From positions 42,430,574 to 42,494,573 of the forward strand of contig NC_065921.1 in NCBI RefSeq assembly GCF_024586455.1: a DNA stretch of 64,000 nucleotides, read 5' to 3'. Positions 1 to 12,942 of this stretch are shown here, in pieces. Source of the DNA: Bactrocera neohumeralis (lineage: Eukaryota; Arthropoda; Insecta; Diptera; Tephritidae). Made by a program: the position numbers and the translations under genes. Under the pieces are notes generated by a model. That model did no database searches. It was not told the DNA's origin and worked only from the letters and a program-made list of their open reading frames with translations. Every line of letters begins with the position of its first letter. The stretch's first letter is position 1.

Positions 1-85
1 GCGATATGTTCAAGAACTTTGCTTTGATGCGGATTGTGGCTAGATGTTCATTTACCAGGGTGAATGCCAGGATTCGTGGTTGACA
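1..85 (-). mobile_element. RTE endonuclease fragment at the window edge
   Basis: The + strand sequence follows the full-length element's 47512-47590 (shared CTTTGATGCGGATTGTGGCT), so the fragment lies in the same, minus orientation. It may continue to the left of the window. Confidence 0.7.
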
Positions 86-1446
86 AATCACATAACCAGT
101 AAGAGGAGCTGGACCCAAGAACTACAGAGCAAGGTGTTTGCACCAATTATGTAAATATTTATAAAGATGTATATTATTTTTAATAACGGTGACTAAACGT
201 TATTACGGTAAATAATGTAGATTAAAAGAAATATTTATGAACTGTTGGGTAAATTTCTGAAAGAAAAAAATTAAATAGAAGCATAAAGCGAAAATGCAGA
301 ACAACAAAAACAAACAGCATCAAATCAGCCCCCTGAGCAAAATAACTCAATTTATAAATGGTCAATAAGGCGGAAAGCGCGCTGTGACCACTTACCAGCT
401 GCACACTGTTATGTGTGTGTAATAGTACCGGCATTAGACGGTGTTTGCTTGTTGCCGTTGGAAAACTGTCGATTGGCCGCCGCTTGACTGACTAAACTGA
501 CTAACTGGTAGCCACTTAATGGCGCTGACTGCAACAACGTTTTAACCGACTCGACCAACGGCTTCGGCGCGCAACTAATCGCTGGGCGGTCAAGTCACCT
601 CGTAAAATTTTATCTATAATGGCCACTGAAGACTCGGCGTTGGCCGGTTTGGTTTTACGTGGTGAATGGAAATTCGTGGACACCAAACGGCAAGCCTGCT
701 CAGCCACAAATATACATAGGTATATAGTACATGTACATATATAAATATATATGGTGCATCGGTGTGCGCTGAAATGTGACTGTCTCAGCGCTCCATGAAG
801 CTGTATTTATGTATACGTATAACTGCACAGTAATTATATATTTTGTTATGTGATATAATTAAAGCGAACCAGTAGCGATTGCCGGTTGCTCGTTTGATAG
901 CAAAATCATGATTTGGTGATTTGTAGTGAATTGGTTTTATTAAACGATTGTATGGTGCATATCTACACATTGAATGCATAACTTTAGTATACATATATAG
1001 TAATTAGTCTAATATAATGTTTGTTAGCTGAAAATATTGAGATCGGCGTGCTCTGTAAACTCTGTAATTAAAATCGCGTTTAAGTCTTGTAAATATTGCA
1101 TTGACTTCAAAACTTTTGTTGGAACAAAATGGTGGAAAACAATAAAGCGAGCGTTTGAATAAGAGATATTCCGTTTTTAAGTAGAATTTAATGAACTTGG
1201 AGTGAATTACGACGCAATGATCAAATCTCCAAATCTTACTAAAGTATCAACCAGTCTGATTAGACTCTATCAATTAAAGTCAACTATGAATAACAACTCA
1301 GCATGAGGAATCTCTACGAATCCCTAATACACTCTACTTTACTTAATGTACGTAGGTTGCTATATATATTTCTGGCCTAATAATGTAAATGGGCATATTT
1401 ATCAACGAAAATGTTTTTTTTTGTTTTTTTTTATTTATTTTTTTTC
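86..1446. other. Unannotated AT-rich intron DNA
   Basis: No convincing gene or repeat seen; short random frames only. Confidence 0.5.
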
Positions 1447-1952
1447 GTCGATTGCTGTTTTGTTTTGGGCTCATACGCATAGATCCATGATACGACCTGT
1501 GACGATCTTATAAACGTCTTTTGAAGCACCGCGATCGTATTTTTTCAGCATTTCTCTACACCAATCCACACGAGCCTTTTTTTGAGCGATTGTCAAATTG
1601 TGCGGGATCCAACGAGAACAAACCTTTTTTACGGCGAATGTATGCTGGTGGGAGAAATGCATAGGCATGCCTCTATCTGAAGGTATATTACATGACGGTC
1701 TTGCATTATCAGTTCACGTACGGCATCGATGTTTTCTGGCACAACGGCTGTTTTTGGACGACCTTCACGGAATTCGTCTTTGAGCGAGCGTCGACCACGA
1801 TTGAATTCGTTGTACTAGTTTTTCACAGTGCTATAAGATGGTCCTTCATAGCCATACAAAGATCTTAGTTCATCGATTATCTCTTGTCGTAATAATCCAC
1901 GTCGAAAGTTGTGAAAAATTATCGCACGAAAATGTCCACGAGTTAATTCCAT
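1447..1952 (-). pseudogene. mariner transposase relic, N-terminal two thirds
   Basis: The minus strand starts with a mariner-type N-terminus (MELTRGHFRAIIFHNFRRG, 1952 downward). It continues through a shifted frame to the linker CSRWIPHNLTIAQKKARVDWC and stops at VTGRIMDL, where an active copy has the first catalytic Asp (VTGDESW). The DDE core downstream is missing. Dead. Confidence 0.8.
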
Positions 1953-2424
1953 TTTTTGGCCGAGATGAATTTTTTAATTCCCTGTAAATAAAACAATTCA
2001 CGATTAAATGACAAAACGTTCTAAGTGATGTTATGCTAAAAAATGTCAAACTTTCCAATGGAAATGTCAGATTGCACCTGGCAACACTTAGTGTTGCCCT
2101 AGGCCAGAATATATATAGCAGCCCTCTTATCTATCAAATTGCTACCAAATCAGGAAAAAACATTACCTTTAGTCAGAGTGAAACTAAATACCGCTCACAA
2201 ATAAAGAAGATTCCATACAAGTGCTAAATTTTGGTCGTTCAGTTTGTACATCAGATATATTCTAAAGTGATCCGATTTGAAAAATATATTCGAAGATGTT
2301 AGCACTGCTTTTGAAAAAAATGCGCGCCAAGTTTCGTGAACATATCTCGCCAAATAAAATTTTTCACCATAGCAATTTGATTTTGATCGTTAAATTTGTA
2401 AGGAAGCTTGTGCTATATGCTATA
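1953..2424. other. Unannotated DNA between TE relics
   Basis: Perhaps the outer end of the mariner relic near 1960-2030; nothing else recognised. Confidence 0.4.
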
Positions 2425-2960
2425 GTTAGGTTAGGTGGCTGATCCAGAGAGATCTTACGTGGATTGTTATGTAGTATAAGAAAGAAAGAAGAATAAAGGA
2501 AAGAAGAGCTCCTGTTTTCGAACTTATAAATTAGCAAAACGCTTAGTTACCAATAAAAGATCGCACAGGCATTTAATTTCCATTCCCGCCAGTTCGGTGG
2601 AATGTCTAAAGGTATGCGCTCCCAAGTGTTAAAGCCTTGACCTCCCAAACGCGGGACAGTCAAGAAAGAAGTGTTGCGTTGTTTCTACCTCGACATCTTC
2701 CTTTGCTTTTGCAGATGGTGTCTGGGAAGATTTTCAGCCTTACCGCATGGACGCCAATAGGGCAATGGGAGACTAGAGAGAGGCTAGCCTCACTGAGGGC
2801 AGAGAGACCACTAGAACTCTTCTGATCGATGACGGGCCAAAAAGAATTTCCGACAGCACTTGTACGGATGGTGGTCCAGCGCTGGCCAAGCTCCTGCTCC
2901 TGGTAAGTCGGACGCAAATTGTTGTCAAAGATGAATGGAGAAGGGTGAGGTGATATCACC
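2425..2960 (-). pseudogene. R1/jockey-type RNase H and C-terminal relic
   Basis: Minus-strand translation shows SLVSHCPIGVHAVRLKIFPD and TICKS, then in another frame LDCPAFGRSRL, ELAGMEIKCLC and TKRFAN, the pattern that follows RNase H in R1-like elements. The same segment recurs, more diverged, at 55740-56230 and 25115-25260. Confidence 0.65.
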
Positions 2961-3010
2961 TAGTGACTTTCCCATCCATTTGCCAGCCTTTCCAAGACTG
3001 AGGTAGAAAC

Positions 3011-3345
3011 ATCTTGGTAGTTATCTTTTTTGGCGGAGATACCGCTTACGCGATTATAGCCGAGTTTACAACAGCGCGCCTGCCCTTTTCGCTGTTAGCG
3101 CCAATTGGAGATTCCAAGTCTACCCAGATCCTTTTCCACCTAGTCTTTCCAACGGATTGGAGGTCTCAATTTTCCTTTGCTTCTTCCGGCAAGTACTGCG
3201 TCGAATGCTCTCAGAGTTGGATACAAAGAAGCGAAGCAAATGGGTCTGGAAGTGAACGAGGGCAAGACGAAATAGCTCCTGTCATCAAATAAACAGTCGT
3301 CGTATTCCTGACTTGGCTCCCATGTCACTGATGACAGTCATAACT
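3011..3345 (-). mobile_element. RTE fragment with inverted 5' part (twin-priming-like)
   Basis: 3020 to about 3219 matches the element's 3' end in minus orientation. The adjoining segment, about 3227-3345, matches an internal RT region (LEVNEGKTK, stop, LLSSNKQSS) but in plus orientation. A 3' part in one orientation followed by an inverted, more upstream part is the classic product of twin priming. Confidence 0.65.
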
Positions 3346-4496
3346 TAACCTCTTTTTATGTTTGGTTTGTGTATTCATGTTGTTCAGCCGATGGTGGTTG
3401 CAACATACTAACTTCAGCAATTTCTTTTGACTGCTGATATTTTTAAGTCAAGCTTCTCAACAAAGTCACTGGTGCAAATTTTAAAGAAAATGTGTATCCA
3501 TTATACTCCTAGTCAATATAAATATGTTTTTACGTTTGGTACGCGCCTTAAAAGCAAGAAAACACGTGTCTGCATCAACAACTCTATCTGTATGACATAA
3601 ATGGACAAATTAGCTCGAAGTAATCGTAATTACATTTAAATTACAAGCTTAGCTAAATTAGCAGCAATCAGAGTTTGCAACTTTCAAACTCGAAACTCTT
3701 TAATCGCCATCCTAAAACGGCATAAGACACCAAGCAATCACTAGCCGTTTGCCTACAAGTCTATTAATTGGTGGCATCGCATTATTGCTACAGATTAAAA
3801 TAATTAAAAATCTAACAAATTAATTTGGACGCAGCCTAAGTGCACAACAAAAACTCCAAATTCCAGCAAAACAACTGTCTTCACACAATTGCCGTGTTTC
3901 GTTTGAAATGCCAGCGATGCCATGACAGTCCGCCTGTTATGTGTCCAATACGGGGATACATATATACGTATATTTATATACATATACTTACATATATTTA
4001 TAAGTATGTACATATGTAATCAGTTTGTGGCTTAGAGTTTTGCCTATATTTTCACATTTGCCACACAAAGCTTCGCCAATTGGCCAACAACTACAGAAAG
4101 CCATGCCAAAACTTGTTGTTACTGTTGTTGTTGGTATTATTTGCAATTTTCCATTAGACAATTAAGCATTTTCCGCGCAAACAATTTTGGTATTGCATGC
4201 CGATCCCAAGGGAGGCAACCACATTTAGTTGCAAACAATTATGCTGCCACATTTCAGCCACATGCAGCACGGTCGCTAGCATACGCTGCATATAAATGTT
4301 CCACTACAAGTATGTACCATACTGTATAAGTCAGTTGGATACGGTCGAAAAGTTTCACATTACTGACATAGATTCTTCGTCACGCATAGAAAAAGTGAGT
4401 GATTTGGTCCATATATAAGTACATAGGTGTTTATAAACAGCAATGTAGTAAGAACAGGAAAACCCGTTAACTTCGGTTGCACCGACGCCATTATAA
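3346..4496. other. Unannotated AT-rich intron DNA
   Basis: Holds short CATATA/TACATA microsatellite-like stretches near 3955-4015 and a GTT-rich run near 4115. No gene seen. Confidence 0.5.
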
Positions 4497-5440
4497 AGGG
4501 GGATCCATTTTGAGGTTCCCTTCTTTTTTAAAGAAAAAACACAGAAACTTCAAATTTAACGGGGAATGTTTATTATCATTCGAAAAAACATTCTTTGGCA
4601 TTTTTTATTAAAATTATCTCTTTCAAAGGCCGCGGCTACGTCTCGGATGGTCCGTCTGTTGAGTCCACATTTCGATTACACGTTCGAGCATTTCGGCTGG
4701 TAACTTGTGAATGACACGCGTGATGTTTTGTTCCAAGAAGCCTGAATCGTGCGATTCTCCGCATAGTCTTTAGACTTTACATTTCCCCAAAGGAAAAAGT
4801 CTAACGGTGTGATATCGCATGATCTTGATAGCCAATTGACGTGAAATTATTATCTGTTCACCGAAGTGTTCTCTCAATAAATCCATTGATTGATTCGATG
4901 TGTGGGAAGTGGCGCCGTCTTGTTGAAACTAAATGTCGCTGAGATCACGAGCTTCGATTTCAGGCATCAAATAGCCGGTTATGATGGCGCGATAATGGTC
5001 GCTATTGACGGTTACCGGCATAATTTTTTAAGAAATATGGAACGATGATTCCACCGGCTCACAAATCGTACCAAACCGTTGCTTTTTTAGATGAAATAAC
5101 TCTCTTGAATATCTTTAAGTAGCTCTCGTCCCAAATGCTACAATTTTGAATGTTTACATACACAATGAGCCAGAAATGGGCCTCATCGCTGAATAAAATC
5201 GAAAACATCGGATATTCTTGAAAATATCTATAGAACGAAGCGATATCGCTTGGGAAGATCGAGCGGCTTCAGTACTTTCACAAGCTATATTTTGTGCACT
5301 TTCAATTTAAGATCTCAATGTAAAATGCGCCAAGTCGTTCCATAAGTCAGTCCGAGTTGCTGCGAACGGCGTTGGATAGTCTCTCCACGGTCTTTGTGTA
5401 CATTCTCAACTACGTTTACTATATATTCTTCGCTGCGTGC
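4497..5440 (-). pseudogene. IS630/Tc1-mariner-superfamily transposase relic (family shared with 25470-26062)
   Basis: Reading the minus strand, several frames restore a transposase with VNSDHYRAIITGYLMPEIEA and FQQDGATSHTS-like catalytic segments and a frame-broken C-terminus. The outer end near 4500 (CCTCAAAATGGATCCCCCTTT) matches the right end of the 25-kb copy. Many stops. Confidence 0.65.
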
Positions 5441-5564
5441 TGGATATGGTCTACAGGGCATTCTTAGCCAGCGCACGAGCGTTTGGTCAGTTGTCTCCGA
5501 GCACCTGGAGAGTCAGGACAAACATTTACGCGCAACGTGTTTCTGTGAGTGGTGCAAGCCGAAA

Positions 5565-6078
5565 ATGCAGCGTTCGTTAGAGCAGAGGTACGCTATTAAA
5601 TTTTGTGTGGAACTCGGTAAATCTGCGACAGAGACGTTTGATATGGTCAAGCAGGCGTACCCAGGTATTGCTTTAGCAAGAATTGGTGTAATTCAGTGAC
5701 ACAAAGCCTTTTTGGAGGGCCGGGAAGAGATCGCTGAAGAAGACCGTGCTGGAAGACCTGCGTCGTCGACAAACTCCGACTATGTGACTCGTGTGCTCAA
5801 AGTTTTGAACACAGACCGTCAACTAAGTATTCCTTTCCCAGATGTTAAATTTATCAAAATCTGTGATTCATGACATTTTGACGGAGCACTTGAACATGCA
5901 CAAGGTGTGCGCGAAGGTCCCTAAAGTGTTCACTGACGACCAGAAATTGCAGCGAGTGAAAGTGTGCCAAAAAAGTTGGAACAAGTGTGAAAGTGACCAC
6001 CAATTTTTGAACAACGTAATCACAGGTGACGAGTCATGGATCTTTAAGTATGATCCCGAGACAAAGACGCAATTTTGA
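5565..6078 (+). pseudogene. mariner transposase relic, N-terminal half
   Basis: Starts MQRSLEQRYAIKFCVELGKS, with the paired-type helix-turn-helix region in the first frame. A second frame (5842-6078) carries HKVCAKVPKVFTDDQK and NNVITGDESWIFKYDPETKTQ with the first catalytic Asp. The sequence then stops at a deletion. Confidence 0.8.
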
Positions 6079-6740
6079 GACGACAGAGGAGATCCAAGCA
6101 CCATGCACGTCATATACCATATATAAATACAAATAAATATATATAACTCCACGAATCATCTCATTACCATCAATCAGCTTGCGTAGACCTATTCCCCTAC
6201 CTCTCCAAATTTTATTTATTTGTGCAGCGTGGAAAAACTCGGTAAAGATGTCTGCAAAATCCGCAGTCAATGAAAAACAGTAGCAGTGTGGAGAAAAAAA
6301 AAGCGCAAAACACTTCCTTGGAATCCCACACGTTCGCTCGATTTGTCCAACTGTTATGTTTCAATGCGCTGTTATGTTGTGTTCTGTGTTGCAAGTGGAA
6401 TGCGAAATGCTTGTTGACAATTTTCGCGCTGTCTCGTCACTGCCGCCGTACCCCGCAACAGCAACTAAAGTGTCTACGCACCGCAGTCCGATACAGTGGG
6501 ATAAAGTGGGTCGATTTGTGGCAAGATACGTGTGAATGGCAGTGTAATTTCTATTATGGTCATTCAGTGCGTTTGCTGATGCTGAGCGAAAAAAGTGTTG
6601 AGTGATGGTGGTCACGCACTCTAGCTAAATTTAAATCGACTTAAAACTATTCAACCTGGGTTCAAACCTTACAAACGGAATTGAAATTAATTAAAGCATA
6701 GAGGCGCTTCATAATTAAGAACGATATAGTACATAATGAG
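6079..6740. other. Unannotated intron DNA
   Basis: Random overlapping frames on both strands at 6200-6615; no homology recognised. Confidence 0.45.
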
Positions 6741-7586
6741 GCTGTGGGCAAAAAATAATAAGACTTTTTCGATTGTTATAAATTATTCAAAGAGGGTTGA
6801 GAACACATTGACGACGGACCACTTCCAGGACGGCCATCAACATCAAGTGAGGATCAACATGTCAATAAAATAAAATAAAATAAATTTGGTGCTTGAGAAT
6901 TAACAGTCAGTTATTTTACTGGTATCGCTGTAATATCGGAAGTATCAGTGAAAACCATGTTTAAAGATCATTTGGGCCTCAGAAGAGTTAAAGCACGATT
7001 GGTTCCAAAATCACTAAATTTTTCGAGCATTAACGTTTGTGAAATAATTCTTTCGTGCTACCAGGATGTCATGAAACGTATTATTACACTGACGATGGGT
7101 CTTGGGTATATGCTTACGATCCGGAAACAGACAAAAAAACGACGTTAAAGCAGGTATGTTGACAGTTTTCTTCGTTTAATGAGTTGTGGTACACTCCGAA
7201 TTCCTTACGAACACCCAAACTGTCCACAAGAAATAATATTTGCTCCAAACTTTTCGTGAAAGAGGCCGGAGTTGTGACTGACAATTCTTGGTGTTTGCAG
7301 CACGATAATGCAACTTCGCCAAATTTTCAACCAATATCCTACCGCAACCACCCTATTCGCCTGATTTAGCTCCGTGTGACTTCTGGCTATTCAGCAAACT
7401 CAAAAGACCGCTCCGCGGAAACCGTTTTGAGTCAACTTAAGACATTATGCATAAACCGCTACGAGCATTGAAGGAAATTGATTTTAACAGCTGTTGGTTG
7501 CTTTGAGGGAACGATATAGATTTTGAAGGATTAATTGAGAATTTTGAAGTTATGAACAAAGTCTTATTATTACTTGCTCACAGTTG
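6741..7586 (+). mobile_element. mariner element with both inverted ends, internally deleted
   Basis: The left end (around 6741-6767, GCTGTGGGCAAAAAATAATA) and the right end (around 7555-7586, reversed AACTGTGAGCAAGTAATAATA) are imperfect terminal inverted repeats. Between them, several + frames hold mariner pieces: HLGLRRVKARLVPKSLNF, a region ending TMGLGYML where the catalytic VTGDESW is expected, DNSWCLQHDNA (second Asp), and a PPYSPDLAPCDFWLF-type motif near 7350-7395. About 846 bp against about 1.3 kb for intact elements; many stops. Confidence 0.75.
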
Positions 7587-9869
7587 TATATATCTCCATA
7601 ATAACTTGAGATGTTCTTTTTATTAAGTTGAATATTGTCATCTGTGATGTATATTATAAGAGCTTCCCGGATCTATAAGTTCTTACTTTTTCTTTTTAGT
7701 GCTCTTTTAGTATTAAAGTCACATTTGGAGTTTTTGGGTTGAATTCGAGTTTTCGGTTATTGGCAACCGTTAGGAACTAGGGTCGTTTTCTCAATGCCTG
7801 GTTAGCAGCCATCTCTCAACTAAGTTCTGTTGAAAGAAAGATTCTTTACCGAAAAAAGGAGTAGTGGTTAGGTTAACCAGAACTTTACTGACAGATCGCA
7901 TTTAACCAGAATTAAGAAAACGGCTCTAAGATTTTATTAAAATGATCTGAATGCTGGCGTAACCCTATTGTAATAAAAAACGTTGGAAAAAATGTGATAT
8001 GCGTACGTAAAAAATAACGGTATGTTTTCATGTGCATCTATGTATGTACAAGTATTTACCGATTTATTTATGCGTAACTTAGCGTCAATTTCACGCACGC
8101 ACACTTGCTTACTTATAAATATGTAGATAAGTGCATTCCCATATGTGGTGTCCAGCGGTTAACAGCTCTCACTGTTCTACTGCAATATTTATTAGTAGCT
8201 CCTACCGCTTGTTGATCGCCATTCAAAGCGTTGAGTGTGGAATATTAATTGCATTCATGCTCCAGATGCATTTGTTTGTCGTCACTTTACATTCGCCATG
8301 CGGACATAATGATTTAATAAGAATGCCCAAGAGTAAATGTGAACGTCCACTTGCAAGTATTTGTACGATTATAAAGGTTTCTAGTGGGTTTTGAGGAACA
8401 AGTTGTGTATGAAAGCAGTCGCACTTCAGCACCAAATAAACTGTTATGAAAATATTTGACACTGTATGGATACATTTTTAGGTATACCTATTACAAAATT
8501 TAATTTTTTGCTTAAAGAAAATAAATATGGAAACTTATTAAGCTAAAATTTGTATATTATTGAGGTTATAACTCTCAACGAAGCTGTATGGAGGAGGACG
8601 AGATGAAATCATCTAGGCACCTTTTCCATTCCAGTCCATCTTTAGGAGGGCTAAGGATGAAACACGTCGATAGACAAACGGTATACTCGTATCTAGTAAA
8701 ACGACTGGGATTGATATGAGATATATCTATCGAGGTCGGGTGATCAATATCCAGGAGTTTTGAGCTTCACAAAGGATCAGTGGATCAACAGGGCGGACGA
8801 CTTAATCTAAGTTACATTGCATAGTTTTATAAAACATGCCCTCAATACTAAGCGCTATCTCCGACCAAATGGAATCTTCAATGCAAGCGCAATAAGTTTT
8901 GAAGTTGGATGTCAAAGAAAAAGCTTGAAAGAGAGACTTAGAGAGAGGATAAAAATGTGAAATAATATTCCCACATATATAAAACTTTGAGATAAAGTGC
9001 TTTTCTTTTCTTTGAAATTCTAGAGAATATGACTTCTAACGAATTATTCGAAAAATGTAATACACAATTTTTGTTTCAGGTTCAATCCACCAAAAACTTC
9101 CTACCAAGTTGTCAGTGGAGCTCAGGATTGTTAAAGTGTAAAAATTAAGTGATCCCTAGGCTGGTGTTTGTCCCACAAAAATTGAATTCTCGTTCGTTTT
9201 AACCTATTATTTTCTAAACACATTCGGTATTCTATTCTTATGCTATGCCAATATTGTCAGATTCTTCACCCTCTTCAGCCCAAAGCCATCTTCTTAGTTC
9301 TCATGTGCTGTAATTACCTATCTTCTGGTCATCGTTCCCTTCATAACCGATTGAGTGGAGGGTCCATGTACAAGTCCGAAATAATCTCATGCATATGGAT
9401 TCAGTTGTTGCGCTGCAAAAGTTGTTACCGGAATCAAAACGTTGTTAATTTAAAATGTGTTACTTCTTGTTTGTCGCTGTTGTTGTAGTTGTTGTTGTTA
9501 AAAAACATGACTAAATACATGTAATTGTTACAATTTAATCGGACACACACAGGCACTTACATACATCAATCAAGGTTTATAGTTGCAGTTGTTGCTTCGT
9601 CGATTGCATGGAATTTATTGAAATTGTTGTTGTTGTTACATTTTAGTAACACGTTGCAGAAAAAAGGCTGGCAAGTTGTCGCGACAATGCTTCGTAGTTA
9701 ATTGATGTTGTCTATGGAAACGCAATGAAATTTGTAAACACTTATGGTCAATACACCGAAGTCGTCGAATCAATGTCATTTTTGCTAGCGAACAGATGTT
9801 GTACCGCTAAGTTTGTGCGCACTTAATTTATAAAGTTAAAACTGGTTGTGGCTTCATTGATTACCTTGC
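7587..9869. other. Unannotated intron DNA
   Basis: Mostly featureless; GTT-rich runs near 9480-9510 and 9620-9640. Confidence 0.45.
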
Positions 9870-10380
9870 CTGAGGCCACTCGAATTGGCACTTTTGCTCT
9901 TCCTGTTCATTGTGCGATGTTTTCCAGATATTATTGCTTAAAAAGTTGTTTGAAAAAGCTTTTCGATCCTGGCAGTGATCTCACTTGGACTGTTTCGAAC
10001 GCCGGTCCGTTGTGGTACCTAAAACTCCTACATTCCTAATTGATCATAAGGCCCTTCTAAATGGACAAAGCGCCTATCGAAAATTTCTTGGGACGGCCAA
10101 TGTCAGCTTCGGCTATGTTTCCTGACAATGAAGGAGAAAGTGCCTGGATGTTTCCACCTTGCCCTCCTCCATACAACCTTAGCAATTTACGTCCGACTAG
10201 ATTTTTAGCCTTAGGATGCCCAGGAAGAAGCCCTACAAGCCCTATGAACTTTGTAAGCGAAAGCAGTTCAATATATTTCCCATGTTCTATTTGGGAACTC
10301 TTAAAAAGTGCATGCGAAGTCCATTCGTCCAGTGTGAAAATACCATATTCGTTGTCACCTTTATGTGAACAGGCAACAGC
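9870..10380 (-). pseudogene. Non-LTR RNase H relic
   Basis: The minus strand reads LVGLLPGHPKAKNLVGRKLL, a degraded form of the WVPGHxxIxGNExADELAR RNase H motif, followed by an IGRPKKF-like segment. Related to 15200-15500. Confidence 0.5.
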
Positions 10381-10464
10381 AGCCGCTTCTTACTGAGGGA
10401 CTAGTTTGCGTATATACAGAGATACAGAAGACGAATCTGTCTAAAACGGCTCAGCTCGTTTCTG

Positions 10465-11035
10465 ATTAGTTCTTCTTCTTTTTTGGCATAGACACGACTT
10501 ACGCGGTTATAGCCGAGTTTACAATATCGCTCCAGTCGTTTCTCCTTTTTCTGTTTGGCGTCATGTGTAATCAGGTCCTTCTTCACCTGGTTTTTTTCGA
10601 CGGAGTGGAGAGGGCTTTCGCGTTTTCTTCCATATGTCAGCAGTTGTACACTCTTGTAGAAGAATGTACCTTCTCTATTCAGATCTGCAGCTCGAAGGAG
10701 TAGATGAAGAAGTCGCACGATAGGTAATCGCCTTGTCTGAAACCTCGTTTGGTATCGAACGGCTCGGGGATGTCCTTCCCGCTGCTGACTGAGCTTTTAA
10801 TATTGCTACAACAGCTAACAGTATACACAGGCGTATTTTTAGTGGAGATAACAAATTCAATTATAGCAGAATAAAGGAAGCTTCTATTCGTGCTGTCAAA
10901 GGCAGCTTTGAAATCGAGGAAGAGGTGCTGTGTGGATCCCTTTTTCACGAATCTTTTCTTTAGACGGGTAATCGCTATTCGAACTTCTTCATGATCGGGC
11001 AATGGAACGTTGGTTCCATCGTCGTCAATTGAGAA
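10465..11035 (-). mobile_element. Internally deleted RTE copy
   Basis: Blocks matching the full-length element appear in order with gaps: its 3' end (10465-10620), the RT region with the GFRQGD frame (10625-10840), the motif-A region (around 10890-10945, DFKAAFDS) and the linker (around 10955-11030). Stops and frame changes throughout. Confidence 0.7.
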
Positions 11036-12690
11036 CACACTGATTATTTATACATTGATTGATTTTTTCAATAAAAGAGACCATGATTTTAACACCGTTT
11101 TCGACCAAGCTATTTTTAAAGCGAAGTTAAAAAAATCTGACAAATCGCTTGTATGAGAAATATGTGTTATAGTTATTTGGTCTGACCGATTCCCACAAAT
11201 GATCAATATAATATCAAAATCCACTTTCAAATTAAATTTCATTTGGATATCTCAAAAACTGACTAAGAAGTTTTATGATCCCTAAAATTGCACTTTAGAA
11301 ATCGCTGGCTCGAATTCGGTTTTAGACCTATTGTTTCTTAGGCAAAGCTGTCTAGAATCATCCGTAGAACATTTTTCACATACGCGATTTTTCCGTTTTG
11401 TTGGCTGCCTGTAACCCGCTCTATTATATATACTTTATTTGGTCTCGAAGGTTTTATTTTGGGTGTTAAAACCAACAAGTTAGATTAGTATTCTGAAAAT
11501 TTCTCTGTTTTATGACTGACAGTTGTCTGAAAATAAATCTTTTCCACTTCGGTCAACTTCATGTTAACGTTGACGAGGATATCACATTGGGCCTTACGAA
11601 ATATAGATTTCTTTCATATAAATTATTTTGTAATGAAGCTGATGTGATAATTTTTGGGAATTTTTTAAACGGCTCTTAATTATGGTCTTCTGTTAAGGTG
11701 TCGCATAAAAGTACAACACTTAAGGTCTATACCAGAAAAGTGCGCGAATCACAAGATACGCAAATAATTACATAGGTATTTTGTATTCATACAAGTATTT
11801 TTAGTGATTTTGAAACTTTGATGGGAGTTATACTGAATATTTCATTAACAAACGTCGGATTTACCATTATGTTATACTTGTATATTGCCTTTGAACCATA
11901 TTTTGAAGCCTGTTACAGTACTACAACTTTCAGGTATCCTAAATAGCAGTCTACTGAACATTATATTGGAACCGTGGGAAAAGTAAAAGAAAATAATTAA
12001 TAATCCAAAAAACTTTCATTTCCTCAATTTTTGCGTGATTTTACTTAGGATTCGTTTTATATACTTTGGGTTTCCAGGTAACACTCAAAGTCTTTGTTCT
12101 TTTTGTTGAAGTACAAAGTGTTAGCTTAATCCTTTCAGGTTCGTGCTCAGCTTAGTTCAATGGACTTTAGGTTTCTACAATCAAGGTCTTTATCCTTTTT
12201 TAATGAACAATATGTAAGCTTTCACCTTTGAGGTAAAAGGAGAAATCTTATGACTCTGGAAACGTCTGTGTGTTGATCGTTTTTTAATATATTTACTTTT
12301 ACTTTTCAAACTCAAGATCATTATGAATTCATTGGTGAAGGTTTGTAGACCAATAAGAAGAAGATCAATCCATTTGCCTTTTGCTTTATTATAGTGTGAG
12401 AGTCGCAGCCTTTATCCTGAAATTTAATTATTATGAATATGGGATCCTTCTAAAAATTCAAGAAGTCCGTTAATTATTTTCTACAAAAAAACGGATCGCA
12501 AACAATGGTAGAATAATTGCTAAATGCAGAAATCTTCCCTGACAACAGAAGAAGATCAAGGACAAATTTTTTTCATATTTTTTATTGCATAATATTGAAA
12601 CTTGGCCTCGATGTATGCAAAATAAAGTAACTCGTTTAAAAAGGGTAGTTAAACAATGAACTGTTACTTAAAAAGAAAAGCAGCTATTCA
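11036..12690. other. Unannotated DNA upstream of the 13-kb gene
   Basis: No coding signal. It could hold distal regulation: CAGGTAT (11931), CAGGTAA (12075) and TAATCC (about 12129). Confidence 0.4.
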
Positions 12691-12699
12691 TCAACTCAC

Positions 12700-12706
12700 C
12701 TACCTG
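12700..12706 (-). promoter_or_regulatory. CAGGTAG (TAGteam/Zelda-type) heptamer
   Basis: CTACCTG on the + strand is CAGGTAG on the minus strand, about 140 bp upstream of the TATA box and 240 bp before the ATG. Weaker relatives lie further up: CAGGTAA at 12075-12081 and CAGGTAT at 11931-11937. A single perfect site is suggestive only. Confidence 0.45.
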
Positions 12707-12839
12707 CGTTACACCTCCAAGAATTACACAATAACTTCGATCAATATTTTAATGATTTCACCGACGAACAAAAGAAACTTTTTGCAGACAATAGATAAAG
12801 GCTTAAAGACGCCATCTTTTAAGGAAAGAAAAGGAAGAG

Positions 12840-12848
12840 TATAAAAAG
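12840..12848 (+). promoter_or_regulatory. TATA box of the 13-kb intronless gene
   Basis: TATAAAAAG lies 103 bp before the ATG at 12943. Transcription should start about 30 bp downstream (near 12870-12880), giving a leader of roughly 65-75 nt with no earlier ATG seen. Confidence 0.65.
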
Positions 12849-12942
12849 AACATCTCTGGAAACACTGCTTAGAACACTCACGACCGGCATCAAGTGATTT
12901 ACTAAGGTTAACGAAAAATATTTTCTCACCAAAGGAAACATT

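Noticed and set aside
6655..6675. GGGTTCAAACC, a T-loop-like tRNA word
   Set aside because: No D-arm, anticodon arm or acceptor stem can be paired around it.
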